Of a DNA stretch of 64,000 nt, positions 16,145-25,527 are shown piece after piece. The DNA is taken from contig NZ_JBHTCQ010000003.1 in NCBI RefSeq assembly GCF_042665525.1, positions 372,001 to 436,000 of the forward strand, read 5' to 3'. The DNA comes from Allobogoriella alba. GTDB lineage: Bacteria; Actinomycetota; Actinomycetes; Actinomycetales; Actinomycetaceae. The position numbers and the translations under genes are program-made. How positions within the stretch are numbered: position 1 is the first letter of the stretch; every line of letters starts with the position of its first letter. The notes beneath the pieces were generated by a model. That model searched no databases. It saw only the letters and a list, made by a program, of their open reading frames with translations, and was not told the origin of the DNA.

Positions 16145-19100
16145 CGGTCCCCTCGGTCCTGTCTCGCGCCCCCTCCGAGCCCTCCGGGCCGCCGGCGGAG
16201 CGTGCGGTGACGATCGGCGTCGCGTCGTCGTCCATGCCGGCCCGACGGCGATGCTCGGCCACGTAGGCCAGGAGCGCCGGCCCGCGCGGTCGCCGGCCCG
16301 GCCGGACGTCGCAGGTCCCGGCCTTGGTCTCCTGGATGAGCACGTTGGGCTCGAGGGAGATCCCGAAGAGGTCGTTGGCGGCGTCGCCGGTGACCAGTCC
16401 CCGCGCTCCCCAGTGGTAGGGCAGCCACACCTGGTGGACCTGCCGCCCGTCGATCCGCAGCGGCCGGAGTCGCTCGGTCACCATGACCCGTCCCTCGACG
16501 GCGGACCGGCCCGTGATCACGTGGCACCACCCCATGTGCTCCAGCCCGCGTTCCGCCGCCAGCTCGGGACTGACCTCGACGAACATCGCCGGCTGCAGCT
16601 CGGAGAGGTACGGCAGGAACCGGCTCATCCCGCCCGCCGTGTGGTGCTCGGTCAGCCGGGAGGTGGTGTACACGTACGGGAACACGTCCGAGCTGTCGGG
16701 TCCGGGGTTCAGCGGGTTGTCGTGGCGGCGGTACTCGATGCGGGTCGGGTTCGCCTGCTGCCCGTACAGGGGGTTGCGGACGTGGGACTCCACGGGCTCG
16801 TAGTGCGTCGGCATCGGCCCGTCCAGCAGGCCCTGGGGCACGAAGAGCGCGCCCTTGCCGTCGCCCTGCATGATGAACGCGTCGTCTCCCGCGAGCGCGG
16901 CGACGCCCTCTGCGTCCTCCGGCGGCCGGTAGCTCGGCGGCTTTGTCCGCTCGAAGTCGGGGACGTCGTGACCCGTCCAGGAGGCAGTCTCCTCGTCCCA
17001 CCAGACGTACGCCTTGCGCGCGCTCCAGGGCCGCCCCTCCGGGTCCGCGGACGCGCGGTTGTACAGGATGCGCCGGTTCGCCGGCCAGGCCCAGCCCCAC
17101 TCGGGCGCGACATAGGACTGTTCGGACCCGGGCCTGCGGCGGTTCGCCTGGTTCACGCCGTCGGCGTAGACACCGCAGTAGATCCAGCAGCCGCCGACCG
17201 TGGACCCGTCCGCCTTGAGCTCGGTGAAGCTGGACAGCGGCCGGCGGGTGGCGACGTCGTAGCCGTTGATCTCCTGCAGCACCGCCTGTGCGCTTGGCTC
17301 GTCGTGCCGCCCCTCCGTCGGGTAGTCCCAGGCCAGGTCGAGGACGGGCCGGTCCCGTTCGTCGCTGGACCCCGCCAGGCGCTCCTTCACGAGCCGGCCG
17401 AGGTGGTAGAAGAACCACAGCTCCGACCGGCGGTCGCCGATCGGGTCCACGGCCTTCTCCCGCCACTGCAGCAGGCGCTGGGTCTGGGTGAAGGTGCCCT
17501 CCTTCTCCACGTGGGACGCGGCCGGAAGCAGGAACACCTCCGTGCGGCACTCCTCGGGGACGATCTCGCCGGTGGCGATCTCCGGCGAGTCCTTCCAGAA
17601 GGTCGCGGACTCGATCTCCACGAGGTCGCGGACGACGAGCCAGTCGAGGTTGGCCATGCCGAGCCGCTGCGCGCGTCCGTGCGCGGAGCCCACGGCGGGG
17701 TTCTGGCCCAGCAGGAAGTAGCCCTTGACCTTGCCGTCGATCATGTCCAGGACGCTGCGGTAGGTCCCGTGGTCGCCGGTCAGGCGCGGCAGGTAGTCGT
17801 AGCAGTAGTCGTTCTCCGCCGTCGCGGCGTCCCCGAAGTAGGCCTTCAGGAGACTGACGGCGTACGCCGGCGCGTTCTCCCAGAAACCCTTCGCACCCGG
17901 GTGGCGCACGCTGTCCACCCAGGACGTGAGGTCGGGGTGAGCGTCCACCCGAGGCATCGGCAGGTAGCCGGGCAGCAGGTTGAACAGGGTGGGGATGTCG
18001 GTCGATCCCTGGATCGAGGCGTGGCCACGCAGGGCGAGGATGCCGCCGCCCGGGCGTCCCATGTTGCCCAGCAGCAGCTGGAGGATCGCGCCGGTGCGGA
18101 TGTACTGGGCACCGACGCTGTGCTGGGTCCAGCCCACCGAGTACACGAGCGCCGTCGTGCGGTCCCGCCCGGAGTTCTCGACCCAGGCGCGGGCCACCTT
18201 CTCGAACTCCTCGCGCGGGACACCGCAGGTCGCCTCCACGAGCTCGGGCGTGTACCGGGCGAAGTGGCGTTTGAGGATCTGGTAGACGCAGCGCGGGTGC
18301 TGCAGCGTCTCGTCCCGCTGGGGCTCGCCCGAGACCTGCATCCCGTGGGTCTCGTGCTGCATCGGCGTGGCGGTGCCCCGCTCGCGGGCGGCCTCCTCCT
18401 CCCCGCTGCCCTCCTCCGACCGGCTGCCCGCGTACTGCCAGGAGCTCGTGTCGTACGTCCGGGTCTCGGGGTCGAAGCCCGAGAACAGCCCGTCGAGGTC
18501 CTCCGCGTCGGCGTAGGGCTCGTCCACGATCGAGGCGGCGTTCGTGTAGGCCAGGACGTACTCGCGGAAGTCCAGGTCGTTGCTGAGCACGTAGTTGACG
18601 ATCGCCCCGAGGAAGACGATGTCGGTGCCCACCCGCAACGGCACGAACTGGTGCGCGAGCGCCGAGGTGCGCGTGAACCGTGGGTCGACGTGGATGATCC
18701 GGGCGCCGCGCCGCTTGGCCTCCATGACCCACTGGAAGCCCACCGGGTGGGCCTCGGCCATGTTCGAGCCCTGGATGATGATGCAGTCCGCGTTCGCGAG
18801 ATCCTGCTGGAAACCGGTGGCGCCGCCCCGGCCGAAGCTGGTCCCCAGACCGGGGACCGTGGAGGAGTGTCAAATCCTCGCCTGGTTCTCGATCTGGATG
18901 GCGCCGAGCGCCGTGAAGAGCTTCTTGATGAGGTAGTTCTCCTCGTTGTCCAGCGTCGCGCCACCCAGGCTGGCTATGCCCATGTTCCGGCGCAGCGGGC
19001 GGCCCTCGTCGTCGGCGTCCTGCCACGTCTCGGCGCGGGTGGCGAGCACGCGGTCGGCGATCATCTCCATGGCCTGCGCGAGCGGGATCTCCTCCCACTC

Positions 19101-19433
19101 GGTGGCATAGGGCCGTCGGTACTTGACCGTGGTGAGCCGCTGCGGGTTGTTGACCAGGGAGGTGCTGGCCGAGCCCTTGGGGCACAACCGGCCGCGGGAG
19201 ATCGGGCTGTCCGGGTCGCCCTCGATCTGCACGACTCGCTCGTCCTTGACGTAGACGCGCTGGCCGCAGCCGACGGCGCAGTACGGGCAGACGCTGCGCG
19301 CCACCCGGTCCGCGGTCTCGGTGCGGGCCACCTTCGCCTCGGTCCCCGGAGAGCGGACGGCGGGGCCCCGTCCGAGCGGATCCTTGCCGGTGAGCTGCCG
19401 CAGCACGGGCCAGCCGAGGAACGTCGAGCCCAT
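16137..19433 (-). CDS. fdhA: Selenocysteine-containing formate dehydrogenase, catalytic (alpha) subunit
   Basis: Molybdenum/tungsten bis-MGD enzyme oxidising formate to CO2. One reading frame spans the segment with a single in-frame TGA at 18870-18872, codon 188, read as Sec. The protein (1098 residues) has an N-terminal [4Fe-4S] site CPYCAVGC...CPKG (Cys49, 52, 56, 84), then ENQARI-Sec-HSSTVPGLGTSFGRGG, matching the E. coli FdnG context ARV-Sec-HGPTV, and later GSNMAEAHPVGF and typical molybdopterin motifs (GWTQHSVGAQ, LLLGNMGRPGGG). The downstream part alone has no sensible start. No twin-arginine signal is seen, so the enzyme is probably cytoplasmic-facing. The ATG overlaps the selD stop as TGATG, so it is translationally coupled to selD. 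Confidence 0.96.
18840..18872 (-). promoter_or_regulatory. Bacterial SECIS element with the Sec UGA codon
   Basis: Minus strand: the TGA (18872-18870) is followed by 11 nt and then GGTCCCC-GGTCT-GGGGACC, a perfect 7-bp stem with a five-base loop. The loop GGUCU begins 18 nt after the UGA. From memory of E. coli fdhF, its SECIS has the same GGUCU loop at the same distance, recognised by the C-terminal winged helices of SelB. The hairpin lies inside the coding sequence, encoding TVPGLGT. Confidence 0.93.
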
Positions 19434-20443
19434 CAGCGCACCTCGATCCTGCTCGGGCCCTCGGCCGGGAGGAGCTCGCCGATGACGGGGTGGCCCGGCA
19501 GCTCTCCTGCGACCAGCAGCCCTCCGGAGGTCTGCGCGTCGGCCAGCAGCAGCAGCTCGTCCTCCCCGACCGTGGCGTCGAGGTGCGGGCGGACCCAGTC
19601 GAGGTTCCGGCGGCTGCCGCCCGGCACGTACCCGTCGGCCAGCGCGGCGCGTGCACCCTCGACGTACGGGACGGCGGCGGCCTCGACGACGGCGCTGACG
19701 CCGCTCGCCCGGACGAGCTTGTACAGGTGGCCCAGCAGCCCGAACCCGGTGACGTCGGTGGCGCACCGCACGCCGGCGGCCAGCGCGGCGCGCGAGGCCT
19801 CCTCGTTCAGGGTGGTCATCACGACGACGGCCTCCTCGAACCGCTCCCCCGTCGCCTTGTGCCGGTTGTTGAGGACGCCGAGACCGAGCGGCTTGGTGAG
19901 CGTGAGCGGCACCCCCGGCCGGCCGGCGTCGTTGCGCAGCAGCCGGTCGGCGTCGCCGAGGCCCGTGACGGCCTGGCCGTACTTGGGCTCCGGGTCGTCG
20001 ATGCTGTGTCCGCCACCGACCAGCACCCCCGCCGCCGCACACACCGCGGCGCCGCCGCGCAGGACCTCGGTCGCGAGCTCGAACGGCAGCGTGCCGCGTG
20101 GCCACGACAGCAGGTTGACCGCGACGAGGGGGCTGCCACCCATGGCGTAGACGTCGGAGAGGGCGTTCGTGGCCGCGATCCGCCCCCAGTCGTACGGGTC
20201 GTCGACCACAGGCGTGAAGAAGTCGGCGGTGGCGATCACGGCCCGTGAGCCGTCGATCCGGACGGCGGCGGCGTCGTCGCCGGCCTCGACGCCGACGAGC
20301 ATGTTCTCGGCGACCTCGCCGACCGGCCCCGGCAGCGACGCGACGATCTGCTCCAACTCGCCGGGCGGCACCTTGCACGCGCATCCCCCGCCTGCTGCGT
20401 GCTGCGTCAGCCGCACCGGCGAGGTGAGTGTCACAGGCGTCAC
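19433..20443 (-). CDS. selD: Selenide, water dikinase (selenophosphate synthetase)
   Basis: Makes selenophosphate, the selenium donor for Sec-tRNA, from selenide and ATP. The 336-residue protein has the catalytic motif GGGCACK (Cys21, Cys23, Lys24; Cys rather than Sec at the active site), GDDAAAVRI, TADFFTPVVDDPYDWGRIAA, VGGGHSIDDPEPKYG and DVTGFGLLGHL. The start is GTG. It is the first gene of the selD-fdhA-fdhB-nrfD operon, divergent from the tRNA-Sec gene, so the cofactor enzyme is co-expressed with the Sec protein that needs it. Confidence 0.96.
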   Translation of the reverse strand: MTPVTLTSPVRLTQHAAGGGCACKVPPGELEQIVASLPGPVGEVAENMLVGVEAGDDAAAVRIDGSRAVIATADFFTPVVDDPYDWGRIAATNALSDVYAMGGSPLVAVNLLSWPRGTLPFELATEVLRGGAAVCAAAGVLVGGGHSIDDPEPKYGQAVTGLGDADRLLRNDAGRPGVPLTLTKPLGLGVLNNRHKATGERFEEAVVVMTTLNEEASRAALAAGVRCATDVTGFGLLGHLYKLVRASGVSAVVEAAAVPYVEGARAALADGYVPGGSRRNLDWVRPHLDATVGEDELLLLADAQTSGGLLVAGELPGHPVIGELLPAEGPSRIEVR

Positions 20444-20531
20444 ACTAGTGGCGGTCCCCGGGCCTTGGCATCAGGAGATGTCGCCAGGTGGAACACCGCC
20501 CGGACCTGGGCCGGTGCGGCGGTGCCGGCGC

Positions 20532-20537
20532 TAGGGT
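20532..20537 (+). promoter_or_regulatory. Candidate -10 box of the selC-selA-selB transcript
   Basis: TAGGGT fits the actinobacterial TANNNT consensus and ends 7 nt before the first base of tRNA-Sec. No good -35 box was found at 16-18 nt upstream. Confidence 0.4.
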
Positions 20538-20544
20538 GAGTCGC

Positions 20545-20639
20545 GGAGGCGTACCTCGTCTGGTGACGGGCGCGGTCTTCAAAACCGTTGTGGCCGGGTA
20601 TCCCGGCCAGGCGGGTTCGATTCCCGTCCGCCTCCGCCA
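20545..20639 (+). tRNA. selC: tRNA-Sec (anticodon UCA)
   Basis: 95 nt including an encoded CCA, the same length as E. coli selC. It starts GGAGGCGT and ends CCGCCTCC-G-CCA, giving a long acceptor stem (seven pairs plus a mismatched eighth position). It has a 6-bp D stem (CTCGTC/GACGGG), an anticodon loop CTTCAAA with TCA at 20579-20581, a long variable arm (GGCCGGG TATC CCGGCC) and a 5-bp T stem around TTCGATT. The 6-bp D stem, long extra arm and UCA anticodon are diagnostic for Sec. selA follows 26 nt downstream. Confidence 0.96.
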
Positions 20640-20665
20640 TCGTTCACCGTCGAGGAGACGCAACG

Positions 20666-21982
20666 TTGCCCGATCCCCGCCGCGCGGTGCCCCGGACCGA
20701 CCGGGTGCTGGCCGACGACCGTCTCGTGCGGGCACGCGGCCGCCTGGGCGACCGGCTCGTGCGTGACGCCGTCCGGACCGCGCAGGAGGCCTGCCGGGCC
20801 GGCACCGTCTCGCCGGAGGACGTGGCCGGGCTGGCGGTCGCGTCGCTGCCGTCGGCCGCCACGTCGCTGCGGACCGTGCTGAACGCCACGGGCGTCCTCG
20901 TCCACACCAACCTCGGCCGCGCCCCGCTCTCCCGGGCGGCAGTCGAGGCCGCGGCACTGGCGGCGGGCCCCACCGACGTGGAGCTCGACCTGGCGACCGG
21001 TCGGCGCGGCCGGCGCGGGGCGGGCGCCCTGGACGCGCTGGCGGCGGCCGTGCCCGACGCCGGCGGTGTGCACGTGGTCAACAACGGGGCCGCGGCGCTC
21101 ACGCTCGCCGCGCTGGCCCTGGCGGCCGGCCGCAGCGTGGTGCTCGCCCGCGGCGAGATGGTCGAGATCGGGGACGGCTTCCGGGTCCCGGAGCTGCTGA
21201 CCTCCGTCGGCGTCGAGCTGCGGGAGGTCGGGACCACGAACCGGGTCCGCCTCGAGGACTACGCCGACGCCGTCGACGAGGACACGGCCTTCGTCCTGAA
21301 GGTCCACCCGTCCAACTTCCGGGTCAGCGGCTTCGTCTCCTCGGTCGACGTCGCGGATCTCGCGACCCTGCCGGTGCCGGTGGTCGCCGACATCGGTTCA
21401 GGGCTCCTGGCGCCGCACCCCCTGCTCCCCGAGGAGCCCGACGCCGCCACCGCGCTGCGGGCCGGCGCGGACCTCGTCACCGCGTCCGGCGACAAGCTCC
21501 TCGGCGGGCCGCAGGCCGGGCTGCTGCTCGGCGACGGGGCGCTCGTCCACCGGCTCCGTCGCCACCCGGCCGCCCGCGCGCTGCGCGTGGACAAGCTCAC
21601 CCTCGCGGCCCTGGAGGCCACGCTCGTCGGCCCCACCCCGCCGGTTCCCGCCATGCTCGCGGCGGACGCGACAGACCTCCGGCGACGGGCGGAGTCGCTC
21701 GCGGACACGCTCGGCACCGACCTCGGCGACGACGTGGCCGCGGTCGACTCGACCGCCGCGGTCGGCGGTGGCGGCGCACCCGGCGTCGAGCTGGCCAGCG
21801 CGGCGGTGGCCGTGCCGGCCCGCCTGGCCGAGCCACTGCGTCGGGGTGAGCCGGCCGTCGTCGGCCGGGTCACCGACGGGCGGCTGCTGCTCGACCTGCG
21901 CACCGTCCCGCCGCGGGACGACGCACGGCTCGTGGAGGCGGTGCGCCGGGCCGCCGCCGGCCCGCCGTCCACGGGGTCCTGA
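20666..21982 (+). CDS. selA: L-seryl-tRNA(Sec) selenium transferase
   Basis: PLP enzyme converting Ser-tRNA-Sec to Sec-tRNA-Sec with selenophosphate. Read from TTG at 20666 (AGGAG 8 nt upstream), 438 residues. Motifs: VLNATGVLVHTNLGRAPLS, VVNNGAAALTLAA, ARGEMVEIGDGFRVPEL, EVGTTNR, LKVHPSNFRVSGF, ADIGSGLL and SGDKLLGGPQAG with the PLP lysine at 277. An ATG further upstream lies inside the tRNA gene and is not credible. Lies between selC and selB, one transcript likely. Confidence 0.95.
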   Translation: MPDPRRAVPRTDRVLADDRLVRARGRLGDRLVRDAVRTAQEACRAGTVSPEDVAGLAVASLPSAATSLRTVLNATGVLVHTNLGRAPLSRAAVEAAALAAGPTDVELDLATGRRGRRGAGALDALAAAVPDAGGVHVVNNGAAALTLAALALAAGRSVVLARGEMVEIGDGFRVPELLTSVGVELREVGTTNRVRLEDYADAVDEDTAFVLKVHPSNFRVSGFVSSVDVADLATLPVPVVADIGSGLLAPHPLLPEEPDAATALRAGADLVTASGDKLLGGPQAGLLLGDGALVHRLRRHPAARALRVDKLTLAALEATLVGPTPPVPAMLAADATDLRRRAESLADTLGTDLGDDVAAVDSTAAVGGGGAPGVELASAAVAVPARLAEPLRRGEPAVVGRVTDGRLLLDLRTVPPRDDARLVEAVRRAAAGPPSTGS

Positions 21983-21983
21983 G

Positions 21984-23768
21984 GTGCACGTCGTCGCCAC
22001 CGCCGGTCACGTCGACCACGGCAAGTCCACGCTGGTGCGGGCTCTCACCGGCACTGACCCGGACCGGCTGCCCGAGGAGCACCGCCGCGGCCTGACCATC
22101 GAGCTCGGCTTCTGCTGGACCCGGACCGCCGACGGCGAGGAGGTCGCCTTCGTCGACGTCCCGGGCCATGAACGGTTCCTGCCCACGGCACTCGCCGGCA
22201 TGGGCCCCGTCCCCGTGGTCCTCCTCGTCGTGGCGTCCGACGAGTCCTGGATGCCGCAGACGGCCGAGCACGTGGCGGCCCTCGACGCGCTCGGCGTGCG
22301 GCACGGGGTCGTCGCCGTCACCCGCTCCGACCTGGCCGACCCCGGCCCTGCCGGCGAGCGCGCCCACGCCGAGCTGCGCACGACGTCGCTCGCCGATGCC
22401 CCGGTGGTCGCCGTCAGCTCGCGCACCGGGAGCGGGCTGGTGGAGCTGCGCCGGGCGCTCGAACGGGTGCTCGCGGACGTGCCGGCTCCCGACCCGGACG
22501 CCGAGGTGCGCCTGTGGGTGGACCGGCGCTTCACCGTCCGCGGCGTCGGCACGGTCGTGACCGGGACGCTGCCTGCCGGGCGCCTCGCCCCCGGTGACCG
22601 GCTGGAGGTCGCCGGCGCCCCGGGTGTCGTGGTCCGGGTCCGGGGCCTGCAGTCCCTCGGCCGGGACGTCCCGGAGGCCCGGGGGGTGGCCCGGGTCGCC
22701 CTCAACCTGGTGGGTGACGTCGAGGCGGTGGCACGCGGCAGTGCACTGGTGGCGCCGGACGCATGGCCGGCCCCGGAGGTCCTCGACGTCCGGTTGCGCG
22801 GTGTGCTCGGACCCGCGGTCCCGCCGGACCGGCCCGTGCTGCACGTCGGCTCCACCGCCGTCGCGGTCCACCACCGTCCGCTCGGGGAGGACGCCGGCGG
22901 GACCCGGCTCGCCCGCCTCTCCCTCGACCGGCGGCTCCCCCTGCGGATCGGCGACCGCGCACTCCTGCGCGACCCGGGCGACCGGGCCCTGTGGGGAGTC
23001 CACGTGCTCGATCCGATGCCGCCCCCACTCGGTCGCCGCGGCGCCGCCGCACGCCGCGCCGCCCAGCTGCGCGAGGTGGACGGCCCGGACGCTGCCGGCG
23101 AGCTGCGCCGCCGGGAGGTCGCGGACCTGGGCCTGCTGCGGCGCATCGGGGCTCCTGTGGGGCCCGGCACCGTGCCGGGCGCCGTGGTGGCCGGCGGCGT
23201 GGCGGTCTCCGGTGAGCGTGCCGCCCGCGCGGCCGACGCCGCGTTGCGTCTCGTGCGCGAGCACGACGCCGCCGACCCGCTCGAGCCCGGCCTCCCCGTG
23301 CCGGCGCTCGCGGACCGGCTCGGGCTGCCGGAGGCGGCGGTCCCCCACGTTCTCGCCCCGCCGCTGCGGGTCGACGAGGGCCGGGTGCGTCTCGAGGCGA
23401 CGAGCGCGCTGCCCGAGGAGGTCGAGCGCGCCGTCGCGAGCCTCGGGCTGCGCGACTTCTCGGCGCCGACCGCCGACCGTCTCCGCGAGGCCGGCCTCGA
23501 CGAGCGCGCCCTCGCCGCTGCCGCCCGCGCGGGCCGGCTGCTGCGTCCCGCGCCCGGGATCGTGCTCCCTCCGGACGCCGCGGACCGGGCAGTGCGCGTG
23601 CTGGCGGGCCTGCCGCAGCCGTTCACCACCAGCGAGGCGCGGACGGCCCTGGCGACGACCCGGCGGGTGGTCCTGCCCCTCCTGGACCACCTCGATCGGG
23701 CAGGGATGACCCGGCGGCTCCCGGACGACCGCCGCGAGATGGTCGCCCACCGCCGGGACGGTGCCTGA
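21984..23768 (+). CDS. selB: Selenocysteine-specific translation elongation factor
   Basis: GTPase that delivers Sec-tRNA-Sec to ribosomes paused at UGA with a SECIS. The 594-residue protein starts at GTG directly after the selA stop (1-nt gap). EF-Tu-like part: GHVDHGKST (residues 8-16), RGLTIELGF, DVPGHERFL, and TRSD in place of NKxD, as is usual in SelB. The C-terminal half (about 360-594) is predicted winged-helix repeats for SECIS binding, ending DHLDRAGMTRRLPDDRREM. Confidence 0.95.
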   Translation: MHVVATAGHVDHGKSTLVRALTGTDPDRLPEEHRRGLTIELGFCWTRTADGEEVAFVDVPGHERFLPTALAGMGPVPVVLLVVASDESWMPQTAEHVAALDALGVRHGVVAVTRSDLADPGPAGERAHAELRTTSLADAPVVAVSSRTGSGLVELRRALERVLADVPAPDPDAEVRLWVDRRFTVRGVGTVVTGTLPAGRLAPGDRLEVAGAPGVVVRVRGLQSLGRDVPEARGVARVALNLVGDVEAVARGSALVAPDAWPAPEVLDVRLRGVLGPAVPPDRPVLHVGSTAVAVHHRPLGEDAGGTRLARLSLDRRLPLRIGDRALLRDPGDRALWGVHVLDPMPPPLGRRGAAARRAAQLREVDGPDAAGELRRREVADLGLLRRIGAPVGPGTVPGAVVAGGVAVSGERAARAADAALRLVREHDAADPLEPGLPVPALADRLGLPEAAVPHVLAPPLRVDEGRVRLEATSALPEEVERAVASLGLRDFSAPTADRLREAGLDERALAAAARAGRLLRPAPGIVLPPDAADRAVRVLAGLPQPFTTSEARTALATTRRVVLPLLDHLDRAGMTRRLPDDRREMVAHRRDGA

Positions 23769-23895
23769 GACCGGCGAGCACGCCTGCCGGAGCCCGCGCC
23801 CGCGGTGCGGGGCGTCGTCCGGCCGGTAGTCTCGCCAGGATGGAGGCTCGGAGGCTGACCAGCGCAGACGCGGACGCCACATCCGGGACCGTGCG

Positions 23896-24687
23896 ATGAA
23901 CGAGCGGATCCCGGACGGGGAGGACGGGGACGGCCGCGGCCGGACGCTCGCGGTCGACTGTGGCGGGGGCGGCATCAAGGCCTCGGTGCTGGACGCCGCC
24001 GGCACGATGCACGCCCAGCCGGTGCGGACCGCGACGCACTACCCGCTTCCGCCGTCCCGCCTGGTCAACACGATCACCTCCCTCGCGGAGCAGCTCCCCC
24101 CGGCGGACCGCGCGACCGTCGGCATGCCGGGCATGCTGCGGCACGGCGTGGTCATCCACACCCCGCACTACATCACCCGGTCCGGCCCACGGACGCGTGT
24201 GCTGCCGGAGCTGGAGCTGCACTGGTCGGGCTTCGACATGAAGAGTGCCCTCGAGGAGGCGCTCGGGGTCCCCGTGCTCGTCCTGAACGATGCCGAGGTG
24301 CACGGCGCCGGCGCCATCACCGGCGCCGGGCTGGAGATGATCGTGACCCTGGGCACCGGGCTCGGCAACGCCGTCTTCGACGGGGGCGTCCTCGCCCCGC
24401 ACGTCGAGCTCAGTCAGGGTCCGGTCAAGTGGGGGCTGACGTACGACGACTACATCGGCGAGCACGAGCGGTTGCGGCTCGGCGACGCGATGTGGTCCCG
24501 CCGGGTCCGGGCCATCGTGGAGGCGCTGCGGCCGATGTACTGGTGGGACCGGCTCTACCTCGGGGGCGGGAACTCCCGCCGGATCACCCCGCAGGCGCTC
24601 TCCCGGCTCGGCGACGACGTGGTCATCGTGCCGAACTCGGCCGGCATCATCGGCGGCGTCCGCGCGTGGGACCTGCGGATCCGGTAG
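23896..24687 (+). CDS. ppgK: ROK-family kinase, polyphosphate glucokinase-like
   Basis: 263-residue sugar kinase of the ROK fold. Motifs: AVDCGGGGIKASVLD (phosphate-1 loop), GMPGMLRHGVV, VLVLNDAEVHGAGAI (with the catalytic Asp), MIVTLGTGLGNAVFDGG, and LYLGGGNSRRI near the C-terminus. Length and lack of the ROK zinc-binding CxCGxxGC motif fit the actinobacterial polyphosphate/ATP glucokinase PpgK rather than repressor-type ROK proteins. Phosphoryl donor cannot be decided from sequence. Stands alone, 127 nt after selB, convergent with the SDR gene. Confidence 0.72.
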   Translation: MNERIPDGEDGDGRGRTLAVDCGGGGIKASVLDAAGTMHAQPVRTATHYPLPPSRLVNTITSLAEQLPPADRATVGMPGMLRHGVVIHTPHYITRSGPRTRVLPELELHWSGFDMKSALEEALGVPVLVLNDAEVHGAGAITGAGLEMIVTLGTGLGNAVFDGGVLAPHVELSQGPVKWGLTYDDYIGEHERLRLGDAMWSRRVRAIVEALRPMYWWDRLYLGGGNSRRITPQALSRLGDDVVIVPNSAGIIGGVRAWDLRIR

Positions 24688-24720
24688 CCCGCGGCCCGGT
24701 CTCGTCGGCACCCGGTCACG

Positions 24721-25527
24721 TCAGCTGCGCCGGAACCCGCCCTCCGTGTTGAGCACCTGACCGACCATCCATCGACCCTCGTCGCTGACGAGCCACGCGA
24801 TCAGACGTGCCGGGTCGTCGGGCCGGCCGACCCGGCCGGTCGGGAACCGTGACTCGATGTCATCGAGCACCTCGTCCGGCAGCCACACCCCGCGCCCGAG
24901 GTACCCGGTGTCGACAGGGCCGGGATTGACAGTGTTGAGGATGATGCCGCGGTCGATGAGCTCGTCGGCGACGGTGGCCGTCAGACCGGCCAGGGCCGCC
25001 TTGGAGGCGCCGTAGGCGATCTCACCGCGCAGCGGGCCGAGCTGCTGACCGGAGGTCATCCAGATGACCCGGCCGCCCTTGCGTCCGTCGTGGCGGCGGG
25101 CGAAGGCCTGCGTGAGCAGGAGGGTGGCGCGGGTGTTGACGTGCCAGTGTCCGTCGAGCTGGTCGGCGTCGATCTCGGCGAGCGGGCCGTCGCCGCCGGA
25201 CCTGGCGTGGTTGCACACGAGGATGTCGAGGTGCCCGCTCCACGCGGCCGCCTCCTCGATCACGCGGGCCGGCTCCTCGGGATCGGCGAGGTCGGCTGCG
25301 ACGTCGTGCAGCGACGCCCCCTCGGAGAGGTGCTCGCCGAGCGCGGCGCGGACCGCGGCGAGATCGTCCCGACCCCACGGCTGTTCGTCGTCGTGCGGCG
25401 CGTGGTGGTGGAGCACGATGCTGGCTCCCATCCGGGCGAGCCGCGCGGCGACGGCGAACCCGATGCCCGCACGGCGTCCGGCACCCGTGACGAGCGCGGT
25501 CCGGCCGGACAGCGTCGATGTGCTCAT
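24721..25527 (-). CDS. SDR-family NAD(P)-dependent oxidoreductase
   Basis: Classical short-chain dehydrogenase, 268 residues. TALVTGAGRRAGIGFAVA (cofactor loop), LDILVCNHA, catalytic Ser159, Tyr172 and Lys176 in AYGASKAALAGLT, and NTVNPGPVDTGYL. Fits the 3-oxoacyl-ACP reductase-like group; the substrate is unknown. Last gene of a four-gene operon; its ATG overlaps the hydrolase stop (ATGA). Confidence 0.88.
   Translation of the reverse strand: MSTSTLSGRTALVTGAGRRAGIGFAVAARLARMGASIVLHHHAPHDDEQPWGRDDLAAVRAALGEHLSEGASLHDVAADLADPEEPARVIEEAAAWSGHLDILVCNHARSGGDGPLAEIDADQLDGHWHVNTRATLLLTQAFARRHDGRKGGRVIWMTSGQQLGPLRGEIAYGASKAALAGLTATVADELIDRGIILNTVNPGPVDTGYLGRGVWLPDEVLDDIESRFPTGRVGRPDDPARLIAWLVSDEGRWMVGQVLNTEGGFRRS

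Noticed and set aside
18762..18872. fdhA as a pseudogene or two separate genes split by a nonsense codon
   Set aside because: The TGA sits exactly at the Sec site, has a SECIS hairpin, and all Sec machinery genes adjoin it. The downstream part has no ribosome binding site or natural N-terminus.
16141..19656. An 1171-codon alternative frame across the formate dehydrogenase gene that avoids the TGA
   Set aside because: Its translation is Arg/Pro/Gly-rich noise and lacks the Cys, molybdopterin and Sec-site motifs seen in the true frame.
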